Assembly (NCBI GenBank): GCA_035528905.1
Contig: DATKXU010000030.1
Span: 1-38,506, forward strand
Source: DATKXU01 sp035528905
GTDB taxonomy: Bacteria; Armatimonadota; UBA5829; DTJY01
DNA length: 38,506 nucleotides
Reading direction: 5' to 3'
The position numbers were made by a program, and so were the translations under genes. Positions 7,154 to 14,280 of this stretch are shown here, piece by piece (the first letter of the stretch is position 1; each line of letters opens with the position of its first letter). Under the pieces are notes generated by a model. That model saw only the letters and a list, made by a program, of their open reading frames with translations, was not told the DNA's origin and did no database searches.

Positions 7154-9833
7154 AGACGAGGGCCTTTCGGATCTCCTCGGCCCAGAAGACGGAGCTGGAG
7201 ACGGCGACGCACAGCGCCCACTCGGATTGGCTCAGCGGCACCGTATGGAAGATGGTCTGGAAGAAGCCCATGTGCACCGCCGCTATCTGTGCCAGTATGG
7301 AGGCCGCGGAGCCCGCGAGGACATATGGGTTCGACAGAATCCCGATCTGGAACACGGAATAGCGACTTGAGCGCACGTTGAAGACGTTGAACGCCTGAAA
7401 CAGCGCCATGACGACGAATGCATAGGTGCGTGCGCGGTCCAGGCCGACGTTCGGAATGCCCCAATAATACAAGAAAAGCGTTCCGACGAGCATGAAGAGT
7501 GCGACGAAGGCAATCCGTTTTATCATCGGCCTGTCTACTATCGGCTCCCGGGGGTTTCTCGGCGGCTGGCGGAGGACGTGCGCCTCTCTAGGCTCGAGAG
7601 ACAGCGGCACTGTAGAGAACCCGTCCGTCACCAGGTTGATCCACAGGATTTGGGCCGGGAGCAGAGGAATCGGCAGTCCTGAGATGATCGTCGAGAGATA
7701 GATCAGCACTTCGCCTGTATTCGTGGCCAGCAAATAGTTCACGACGCGCCGGATGTTCGAGAAGATGCCTCGTCCTTCCTCGACAGCCCTCACGATTGTG
7801 GCGAAATTATCATCGAGCAGGACCATATCCGATGCTTCCTTCGCGACATCGGTTCCGGCGATGCCCATCGCGATTCCGATATCCGCCAGCTTCAAGGCGG
7901 GGGCGTCGTTGACGCCGTCGCCCGTCATCGCAACGATATGCCCCCGATTTCTCAAAGCCCGGATCATCCTGATCTTGTGCTCCGGTTCGGCACGGGCCAC
8001 GACCGCGATCCTACCGATCGCCCCGCTCAGCTCGTCGTCCGTCATGGCATCCAGAGTGCGGCCCGGGACGACAAGCATACCCTCTTCCAGCAGCCCGATG
8101 AGTCGGGCGATGGTGCGCGCCGTGTCCGGATGGTCGCCCGTCACCATGATAACCCGTATCCCGGCTTCTTTGGCCGCCTGAATCGCCGGCCGGGCCTCGT
8201 CCCGGGGCGGATCAATCATGCCGACTGCGCCGAGGAAGACCAGGCCGGACTCGACATCCGGGCGCTCGATCTCTTCCTTCTCCGGCGGAAACTCCTTGCG
8301 AGCGACCGCCAGGAGCCGAAGGGAGTCGGCGGCCATCTCCGCGCTTCGTGCGGCGAACTCATCCGCCTTGTCAGAATCCAACTGCGCGGGTCCTCCGCGC
8401 ATCTGATACCGCTCGCTCATGCCGAGTATTCGCTCGGGCGCGCCCTTGACGTAGGCCGCCTTGCGACCATCCGGCAGTTGATGCAGCGTGGCCATGTAAC
8501 GCTTTTGGGAGTCGAACGGTATTTCGTCAATGCGGGGCTGGGCCCCTTCCAGCTCGTGCTTCCTGAGGCCGAGCTTCTCGCCCGCAACCACTAGCGCGCC
8601 CTCGGTCGGGTCGCCGATTATCCTCCAACCAACTCCCTCTTCGAGGTGAAGGCGGGCGTCGCTGCACAAGATGAATGCGCTAAGCAAGGATTCGACATCG
8701 GGAAGATCGGCCCGCGCGGTCTCCCTCCCGCGGACGTAGAAGGCTCCTTCGGGGGCGTACCCTTGTCCGGCCACTGTGAACTGGGTGTCCGGGGTGTATC
8801 CTGCCCTGACGGTCATCTCATTCCTCGTGAGCGTGCCGGTCTTGTCGGAGCAGATGACGGTGGCGGACCCCAGTGTCTCGACGGCGGGCAGCTTGCGGAT
8901 GACGGCGCAGCGCTTTGCCATCCTTTGAACGCCCACCGCCAGGACTATCGTCACAACCGCCGGCAGGCCCTCCGGGATGAAGGACACAGCGGCGGCCACT
9001 CCCAAGAAGAACATCTCCAGCAGGCCCAGCTGCCTGATAACCCCTGCCACAATAATCGCCAAGGCAATCGCAAGCCCGACGATGCCCAAATGGCCGGCCA
9101 ACCTTGCTAGTTTCCGTTGGACGGGCGTGACCCCGCCTGCCACGGACTCGGCGGCGACTTGAGATGCGATTCGACCAATCTCCGTGCCCATGCCCGTCGC
9201 TGTGACTACAGCCATCCCTCTCCCGTAGGTTACCGTCGTCCCCGAGTAGACCATACTTGCACGCTCGGCCAGCGGCTTGTCGGCCGCCAGAGGATCCGGG
9301 GTTTTCTCGACAGTGAGAGATTCGCCTGTGAGAGCGGATTCGTCGGTCTTCAGATTCACCGCGACAAACAGCCGGCTGTCCGCCGGAACCTTGGCGCCCA
9401 CCTCCAGCATGATCACGTCGCCCGGGACGAGCTCAGCCGCATTGATATTCTCCTCTTCGCGGTCTCGGAGTACGGCCGCCTGCAGAGCAGCCAGTTTCTT
9501 CAGGGCCTCCAGCGCACGCTCGGCCCGGTGCTCCTGGAGGAACCCGATGGCGGCGTTCAAAATGACGACGGCGAGAATGACAAAGCCGTCTATGTGATGG
9601 CGGCTGACGAAGGACAGGAGCGCTGCCACGAGCAGGATGTAGATCAGCGGACTTCGAAACTGATTCAGGAAGACAAGCGCCGGCGAGAGCTTCTCCGGCT
9701 CCGGCAGCTCGTTCCGTCCGAACCTCTCCAGCCTGCGCCGCGCTTCCTCAGTGGAAAGCCCGTCAGGCGTCGTGTTAAGTTGCTCGAGAACCTGGCTGGC
9801 GGTCAGGGCATGCCAGTTCGCGGCCTGCTGCAT
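7143..9833 (-). CDS. P2-type cation-transporting P-type ATPase (calcium-pump-like)
   Basis: At 896 residues this is the normal size for a P2A-type pump and all core parts are present. In order: N-terminal cation ATPase domain (about 5-75), M1-M2, actuator domain, M4 with PEGLPA, phosphorylation motif DKTGTLT with Asp330, nucleotide domain, the TGDHPDTA and GDGVNDAPALK hinge motifs, and M5-M10. M5 keeps N.GE and M6 keeps NLVTDG, so the ligands of the single conserved calcium site are present. The M8 acidic residue of the SERCA second site appears to be Ala by eye alignment (VVMALFQAFN), suggesting one ion per cycle. It probably exports Ca2+ (perhaps Mn2+) from the cytoplasm using ATP. The ATG at 9833 fits the family N-terminus. 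The last two codons and the stop lie in a repeat shared with another locus. Confidence 0.93.
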   Translation of the reverse strand: MQQAANWHALTASQVLEQLNTTPDGLSTEEARRRLERFGRNELPEPEKLSPALVFLNQFRSPLIYILLVAALLSFVSRHHIDGFVILAVVILNAAIGFLQEHRAERALEALKKLAALQAAVLRDREEENINAAELVPGDVIMLEVGAKVPADSRLFVAVNLKTDESALTGESLTVEKTPDPLAADKPLAERASMVYSGTTVTYGRGMAVVTATGMGTEIGRIASQVAAESVAGGVTPVQRKLARLAGHLGIVGLAIALAIIVAGVIRQLGLLEMFFLGVAAAVSFIPEGLPAVVTIVLAVGVQRMAKRCAVIRKLPAVETLGSATVICSDKTGTLTRNEMTVRAGYTPDTQFTVAGQGYAPEGAFYVRGRETARADLPDVESLLSAFILCSDARLHLEEGVGWRIIGDPTEGALVVAGEKLGLRKHELEGAQPRIDEIPFDSQKRYMATLHQLPDGRKAAYVKGAPERILGMSERYQMRGGPAQLDSDKADEFAARSAEMAADSLRLLAVARKEFPPEKEEIERPDVESGLVFLGAVGMIDPPRDEARPAIQAAKEAGIRVIMVTGDHPDTARTIARLIGLLEEGMLVVPGRTLDAMTDDELSGAIGRIAVVARAEPEHKIRMIRALRNRGHIVAMTGDGVNDAPALKLADIGIAMGIAGTDVAKEASDMVLLDDNFATIVRAVEEGRGIFSNIRRVVNYLLATNTGEVLIYLSTIISGLPIPLLPAQILWINLVTDGFSTVPLSLEPREAHVLRQPPRNPREPIVDRPMIKRIAFVALFMLVGTLFLYYWGIPNVGLDRARTYAFVVMALFQAFNVFNVRSSRYSVFQIGILSNPYVLAGSAASILAQIAAVHMGFFQTIFHTVPLSQSEWALCVAVSSSVFWAEEIRKALVYRR

Positions 9834-9870
9834 CTGTGAACCTCACGGACGTTGTGTACGCTCACTATTT

Positions 9871-9889
9871 GCCCGACCGCAGATCGGGC
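9871..9889. repeat. Small hairpin in the leader of the ATPase gene
   Basis: GCCCGA and TCGGGC pair perfectly around a 7-base loop. It lies 38-56 bases upstream of the ATPase start. It could be a short interspersed repeat or an mRNA leader structure. Confidence 0.5.
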
Positions 9890-9899
9890 GAAACTTGTC

Positions 9900-10075
9900 A
9901 ACCGCCACTGAGGAGTGGGCGGGGAGTGTGTGGGTGTGGGAGTATCGGAGAGAGGGAGAGTGGGAGAAAGGGAGAATGGGAGAACATCCAATCCGCCGCG
10001 GCGGAAACGTCGAACGTCCAACTTCGAACTCCCAACCTGAAACCTGAAACTTGTAACCTGAAACCCTGAATCCCT
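9900..10075 (+). repeat. Composite G-rich repeat, copy C (opposite orientation)
   Basis: The plus strand starts with a CCGCCACTGAGG head (9902-9913), then G-rich units with two separate four-tract G-quadruplex patterns (9917-9941 and 9954-9980). Next come a TCCGCCGCGGCGGA palindrome and a tail of GTCCAACTTC and CCTGAAACCTGAAAC repeats to about 10066. Together with the hairpin at 9871 it fills the 309-base gap between the ATPase and the tRNA; no gene is visible there. Confidence 0.7.
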
Positions 10076-10090
10076 TCCCTCCCGCATCAC

Positions 10091-10119
10091 TTTACAAACC
10101 CACCTCGGCGGCGTATAAT
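10091..10119 (+). promoter_or_regulatory. Promoter of tRNA-Val
   Basis: TTTACA (10091-10096), a 17-bp spacer and perfect TATAAT (10114-10119) lie 23 bases before the mature tRNA 5' end. This is the best consensus promoter in the window, as expected for a stable RNA. Confidence 0.8.
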
Positions 10120-10142
10120 GTCCATGCTTCCGAGACACGCGT

Positions 10143-10217
10143 GGGCGGTTAGTTCAGGGGGAGAACGCCTCGTTGACACCGAGGAGGTCAGTGGTTCAAG
10201 TCCACTATCGCCCACCA
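10143..10217 (+). tRNA. tRNA-Val (anticodon GAC)
   Basis: The sequence folds as a full cloverleaf. The acceptor stem is GGGCGGT with ATCGCCC (one G-U pair), and the D arm contains AGTTCAGGGGGAGA. The anticodon stem CCTCG/CGAGG encloses TTGACAC, anticodon GAC, which reads valine GUC/GUU codons. The T arm is GTGGTTCAAGTCCAC, and discriminator A and CCA are encoded. It stands alone as a monocistronic unit with its own promoter and terminator. Confidence 0.96.
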
Positions 10218-10231
10218 TGATCCGCCAGAAA

Positions 10232-10260
10232 GCCCGGCCGGTGTGCCGGGCGTTTTTGTT
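10232..10260 (+). terminator. Intrinsic terminator of tRNA-Val
   Basis: GCCCGGC (10232-10238) and GCCGGGC (10245-10251) form a perfect 7-bp GC stem with a 6-base loop, followed by GTTTTTGTTT. It begins 15 bases after the tRNA CCA end. Confidence 0.88.
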
Positions 10261-10320
10261 TGTGCCCCTGTGTTCAGGTCTTCCCCTCAAAAATGCTTGG
10301 AAGACTGCCCCGAATGTATG

Positions 10321-10351
10321 GAATACCTGTCAATGGGAATCCCAGGTATTC
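10321..10351. promoter_or_regulatory. Palindrome just upstream of the HEAT/HD-GYP unit
   Basis: GAATACCTG (10321-10329) and CAGGTATTC (10343-10351) form a perfect 9-bp inverted repeat. A second palindrome, GGGAATCCC (10335-10343), lies between them. It ends 5 bases before the AGGGAG ribosome site of the gene at 10371. It may be a repressor operator or an mRNA hairpin that hides translation; no -10/-35 pair is convincing nearby. Confidence 0.45.
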
Positions 10352-10370
10352 AATACAGGGAGTCTGACTC

Positions 10371-12374
10371 ATGGACGAGCGTGGACCGCAAGACGTTCGA
10401 GCCGCCCAGGCAGAGAAAGATGAACAGCCCGACGTCGTGAAGGGGCTTTTGAAGGGCATAAGCGCCGCACGCAGGCAGTGCAGCCTGTACGGCTCCGAAC
10501 ACCAAAACACCCAGAAAATGCTCGAGGAACTGGTCCCTATCATTAAGGATCTTGTGGACTCCTTCGGCCCGTCCACGTTCGTCTTCACGCGAGACGCTGT
10601 CCTCGTCAATGACCGCTGCTACAAGTCTTCCGCCGACAGCCGTGACCTTTGCCAAAGGCTGCGGACTAGAGGAGCGATGGCGGTTACCTTTCTACAGGAT
10701 GCGCCCACCGAACATGTGGCGGAGTTCCTGGCCTTCCTAAACACCGAACCGCGCGAGATCGTGCAGCAGGGAGGGCCGAGCGCTTACCTGCGCAGACACG
10801 CCGTGACTCGGATTGTTGCCACCGAAGCTGTCTATGGCGACCCCGAGGATCTCGACGCGGAAGGTGAGAGCTCCGACCGGTTTGAAATGGATTCGGAACC
10901 TGCAGACCGGGCCATTCTAGCGGCGATCCAGTGGCTCACTAGACAGGATCGCGAGGAAGAAGCTCCACAGTTACCTATCGTGGACATTCTCTCTGATCCC
11001 ACAAAGGCCGGGAAGCTTGTCAGGGAGGCCGTGACAAAGCTGCACGCATCCCGCAGATCCAGGACATCAACAGAAATAGCCACACAAGCGATCAATGATA
11101 TGAAGGATCTTACCTCGAGCGACCCTCAGAAGTGGGACCAGGCTACCCCGCAAATCAGGAAAGCGATCTTGAAGCTGCCCGAGGGACTGCGCCCTGCAGC
11201 CGTTGATTTCGCCGCGCAGGATGATGCCTCTGGCGCCCCTGGCGCCGCGTCGCCTTCCAGGGTACTGGATGCAGGCGAAGTCGAGGCGATGGTCGCTGAG
11301 GTATTCGATAGCCCGATCGGGGCTGATTCGAGCGCCGACGCTTCAGGTCTCCACGACTTGGGGTCGTTGTTCGGCGTAAAGACGAGCGGTTTGATGTCGA
11401 GCTGGCAGACGGAGCTGCAGCCGGCAAGTTTCATAGAGTCTTCTGCAAGAACCTTTGCCACGCTGATGACCTGGGAAACAAGCGCCGCAGAGCACGGACG
11501 CATAGCGCACGCGCTGGCGTCGCTTATATCTCGCGCGCTCGAGATGAACGACACGAGGCTGGCGTTGGAACTGGCGGGAGCCCTCGTGGAAGAAGTGAAT
11601 AGGCATGACGAACTCCGCTGGCGGGGCGCGAACGCGAAGTCTGCGCTGCAGAGCCTCGACCTGGAAGCGCTCAAGACCATGGTCGAAGGTGCCTTGGAGA
11701 GTAATGACTTGCGTGCTCACGAGGTCGCAGCTTCGCTTGTCGAGATAGTGTCGTCCCTGGCGTTGAGCCTGATTAATCTGCTGGGGGAAACCCAGTCGGC
11801 TGCCTTCAACGATTCTCTCAAACGCGGTATAGCCCGATCCGGCCGCGCTGCCGCCGCTCTTCTGGGAAGACTCCTGAGCGAGGGATCGCCTTCAGCGAGG
11901 CAATCCGCTCTGGAAGTCCTGGTTGACATGAAGAGCGAGACCGCGATCTCCGAAGTCGAAGCGGTACTGAAGCAGGCGGACCCGGCGTTTCTCGTCAAGG
12001 CCCTGGACATGTTGGCCGGGATTCCGAGTCCTTCAGTTGCCAGGGTTTGCGTGGGTTGCCTCAGGAACAGGTCGCGAGATGTGCGGCGTGCGTCCCTGTG
12101 GGCGCTGGCCAAGCTCAACGACGAGTCGGCGCTGCCGCACCTCGTTCGTTTCGCAATGCGGCGGGGATTCGGAATCGCGATTCACGAACAGCTCATCGCG
12201 ATCGAGTCCTTGGGACACTCAGGGCCGCCTGAGGTCGGCGAGCTGTTGGCGAGGCTGGTGCGCGGGCGCCCGCTCATTGGGCGGACGCGTTACGACCTTG
12301 TGCGCGCCTCAGCAGAAAAGGCAATCGCTGAGATTGCCTCCCGGAATCAACAGCCCGACCTTAAAGTTGCATAG
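10371..12374 (+). CDS. HEAT-repeat protein sharing an N-terminal domain with the adjacent HD-GYP protein
   Basis: A 667-residue soluble protein with no signal peptide or membrane segment. Residues about 25-160 form a domain that also opens the next gene: both have a C-S-LYG..H start, an RL..R segment, a TFL/L.A....E.V.EF stretch and a VT.IV ending. Residues about 170-330 are acidic and low in complexity. About 330-470 are helical, and about 480-660 contain repeated two-helix HEAT-type units (for example SARQSALEVLVDMKSETAI and DVRRASLWALAKLNDESALP). HEAT solenoids act as protein scaffolds, so this is likely a partner or adapter of the HD-GYP enzyme. Only 9 bases separate the two genes, which implies one operon. 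The ATG has an AGGGAG ribosome site 8 bases upstream. No biochemical function is known to me. Confidence 0.8.
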   Translation: MDERGPQDVRAAQAEKDEQPDVVKGLLKGISAARRQCSLYGSEHQNTQKMLEELVPIIKDLVDSFGPSTFVFTRDAVLVNDRCYKSSADSRDLCQRLRTRGAMAVTFLQDAPTEHVAEFLAFLNTEPREIVQQGGPSAYLRRHAVTRIVATEAVYGDPEDLDAEGESSDRFEMDSEPADRAILAAIQWLTRQDREEEAPQLPIVDILSDPTKAGKLVREAVTKLHASRRSRTSTEIATQAINDMKDLTSSDPQKWDQATPQIRKAILKLPEGLRPAAVDFAAQDDASGAPGAASPSRVLDAGEVEAMVAEVFDSPIGADSSADASGLHDLGSLFGVKTSGLMSSWQTELQPASFIESSARTFATLMTWETSAAEHGRIAHALASLISRALEMNDTRLALELAGALVEEVNRHDELRWRGANAKSALQSLDLEALKTMVEGALESNDLRAHEVAASLVEIVSSLALSLINLLGETQSAAFNDSLKRGIARSGRAAAALLGRLLSEGSPSARQSALEVLVDMKSETAISEVEAVLKQADPAFLVKALDMLAGIPSPSVARVCVGCLRNRSRDVRRASLWALAKLNDESALPHLVRFAMRRGFGIAIHEQLIAIESLGHSGPPEVGELLARLVRGRPLIGRTRYDLVRASAEKAIAEIASRNQQPDLKVA

Positions 12375-12383
12375 GAGTCAGTC

Positions 12384-13796
12384 ATGGAGCCCGAAAACAG
12401 CAGCAAGCCGGATAAAGCCAGCTCCGACTCAGTTCTAATTGAAACGTATTCTCGAGCTGCGGACTCATTGGGGAAGTTTGGAGCGTGCGTGCGCAGCGTC
12501 AGCTTGTACGGACCGTTCCATCCCATGTTTCGGGAGTCCGTAGCAGCCGCTCACCAGGCATTGGTAGAGCTGCTGGTCGTCCAGCCGACCGTACTTGTAG
12601 TCGTGGTAGACAACCGTCTGACCCTGGATAGCTTTCCTATCGAAGATGGTATGGACTGCTTGTCGGGATTTGCCGGATTGCTGAAGGAAAGGAAAGTCGG
12701 CGAGCTCAAGCTGACCGCGGGTCTTTCGGAGGAGGAGGTAACGGAGTTTGCCGAAGTCATGAGCCTCGCCCCGGAGGATCTTGCTTTGCGAGGCGGTGTC
12801 GGCGCGGAGCTGCACAGGCGGAATGTAACCAATATCGTGGTCGGTGGGAACGTCTTCCTCGTCGAATCCCGGGAGGGCCGGGATCCCGCCGACATCTACG
12901 AGGAGGCGCTGGCTCTCGTCGAAGAGGCTATGAAGGCGGTGCAGGCCGGCCTCAGGATTCCGGTTCCCGAGATCAGAGGTATAGTAGCCGATTCGCTCCG
13001 CAGTTTGACAAAGGATGAAAGTGCGCTTCTGGCGCTCGCTGGAATCAGGAGCTATGACCGGTATCTCGCGGAACACAGCGTGAATGTATGCCTCATTTCG
13101 ATGATTTTCGGCAGGGACCTGGGCCTTGATACGACCTCCACGCTAGAGCTGGGAATCTCGGCGATGCTGCACGACGTAGGCAAGGTGTTCGTCCCGGCAG
13201 AGGTGGTGCAGAAGCCGGCGAGGCTGAGCGAAGAGGAATGGGTGCAGGTCAGGAGGCATCCTGCGGCGGGAGCACGAGCGCTTGCCGGCTTGCCGGACCT
13301 GCCCGCGCTGGCCTCCACAATCGCCTTGGAACACCACGTGTATTGCGACGGAAGCGGCTACCCCGCGTTCCCTGCCAGCCAAAAGCCGCATCTGTTGAGC
13401 CGGCTGATAGCCATTGTAGATACCTATGATGCTTTGACGACCGACAGGCCGTACCGGGAGAGATGGTCCGGACAGCAAGCGATAGCATGGATGATGTACG
13501 AAGCCGGTGGCCGCTATGACCGGCAGTTGATGGCCAGGTTTGCTTCGCGGGCAAGGCTTTACCCGCTTGGCTCGGTCGTTCGTTTGGTCAGGGGAGACTT
13601 TGCCGTAGTTGTGGGAGGCAGCCGCAAGCATCCGACCAGGCCGGTGCTGAAGATACTAACGTCGCCGCAGAAATCGGGCGTCTCGGGGGAGATTATTGAT
13701 CTCTCCACGAGCACGAACCCCGAGCTGGAAATCGCTGCACTGGCGCAGCCTGTAGAGATTCTGCTGCCGTACACCGACGAGCTGATCGCGTCTTAG
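12384..13796 (+). CDS. HD-GYP domain cyclic-di-GMP phosphodiesterase with unnamed N-terminal domain
   Basis: A 470-residue protein. Residues about 25-160 repeat the N-terminal domain of the upstream HEAT protein. About 205-390 form an HD-GYP phosphodiesterase domain. The metal ligands are all visible: E and H in AEHSVN, H263-D264 in LHDVGK, H in RRHPAAG, H317-H318 in EHHVYCDGSGYP, and D346 in IVDTYDAL. The HHxxxDGxGYP motif is intact, although the usual Glu after HH is Val. It should hydrolyse c-di-GMP to pGpG or GMP. About 395-470 is a small beta-rich tail of the kind often following HD-GYP. AGGAG lies 8 bases before the ATG. No GGDEF cyclase is encoded nearby. Confidence 0.92.
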   Translation: MEPENSSKPDKASSDSVLIETYSRAADSLGKFGACVRSVSLYGPFHPMFRESVAAAHQALVELLVVQPTVLVVVVDNRLTLDSFPIEDGMDCLSGFAGLLKERKVGELKLTAGLSEEEVTEFAEVMSLAPEDLALRGGVGAELHRRNVTNIVVGGNVFLVESREGRDPADIYEEALALVEEAMKAVQAGLRIPVPEIRGIVADSLRSLTKDESALLALAGIRSYDRYLAEHSVNVCLISMIFGRDLGLDTTSTLELGISAMLHDVGKVFVPAEVVQKPARLSEEEWVQVRRHPAAGARALAGLPDLPALASTIALEHHVYCDGSGYPAFPASQKPHLLSRLIAIVDTYDALTTDRPYRERWSGQQAIAWMMYEAGGRYDRQLMARFASRARLYPLGSVVRLVRGDFAVVVGGSRKHPTRPVLKILTSPQKSGVSGEIIDLSTSTNPELEIAALAQPVEILLPYTDELIAS

Positions 13797-14280
13797 GTGC
13801 GGCACTCGAAACCACGTTGGCCTCCCAAAGTCCCGGCGTCTGTCGGTCAACAGCAGCAGGGAGACTCGCAGGGCGCTGCTGAGACCGCCGATCCCACACT
13901 CGCCTGGAGCCCTGCCTGGATGCCGGCACGCTTGCCCCTTTCCCGGTTCTCAAGCCTGTCAGAATTGCCCGTTTTTCGCCCCTGGAAAACCCGCCACACC
14001 GTAAACCAGCACCTTCACCGGGTTTTGGTTGCCGCCTAAATGGAATAACTGCACTGGCGGCCAGACACGGAGGTTCGCGCCTGGCGTGGACCCATCCTGA
14101 GTCTGGGAGGGACAGATTCCCATCTTGCTCCCGACAGCTACACGGCCGGCAGACCGATTCTGCCGCAGCGGATGATGCCGTCGGGACCCTTCGCATGTCA
14201 GGGCGTTGTGCCTCATAGGTTCAGGTCGGACACAGCCGCAGCACGGCAGAAATTCAGCAATCACACGATGGAGGAAACCT
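13797..14280. other. 484-base gap with several stem-loops, no recognised gene
   Basis: No protein gene is convincing. The plus strand has several perfect stems close together: GCCGCC/GGCGGC (14031-14036 with 14056-14061), CCAGAC/GTCTGG (14061-14066 with 14101-14106), GGGA/TCCC (14109-14121) and GGCAGA/TCTGCC (14148-14164). This might be a structured leader of the protease gene. I compared it by eye with the c-di-GMP-I riboswitch pattern, given the HD-GYP neighbour, and it does not match. A minus-strand frame (13959 to about 14213) looks somewhat protein-like but has no ribosome site or family resemblance. Confidence 0.35.

Noticed and set aside
10087..10290. Minus-strand frame of 67 codons with a GDSGLEPLTSSVSTRRSPPE-like peptide
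   Set aside because: It is the antisense of the tRNA-Val gene; this peptide pattern is a familiar false protein produced from tRNA loci.
13980..14130. c-di-GMP-I riboswitch next to the HD-GYP gene
   Set aside because: Some words look similar (GTAAACC, GCCGCCTAAA) but the required order of conserved bases and tetraloop/receptor stems is not present.
13959..14213. Minus-strand coding remnant upstream of the protease
   Set aside because: It looks weakly protein-like but has no ribosome site, no family match and overlaps the stem-rich region; I could not support it as a gene or pseudogene.
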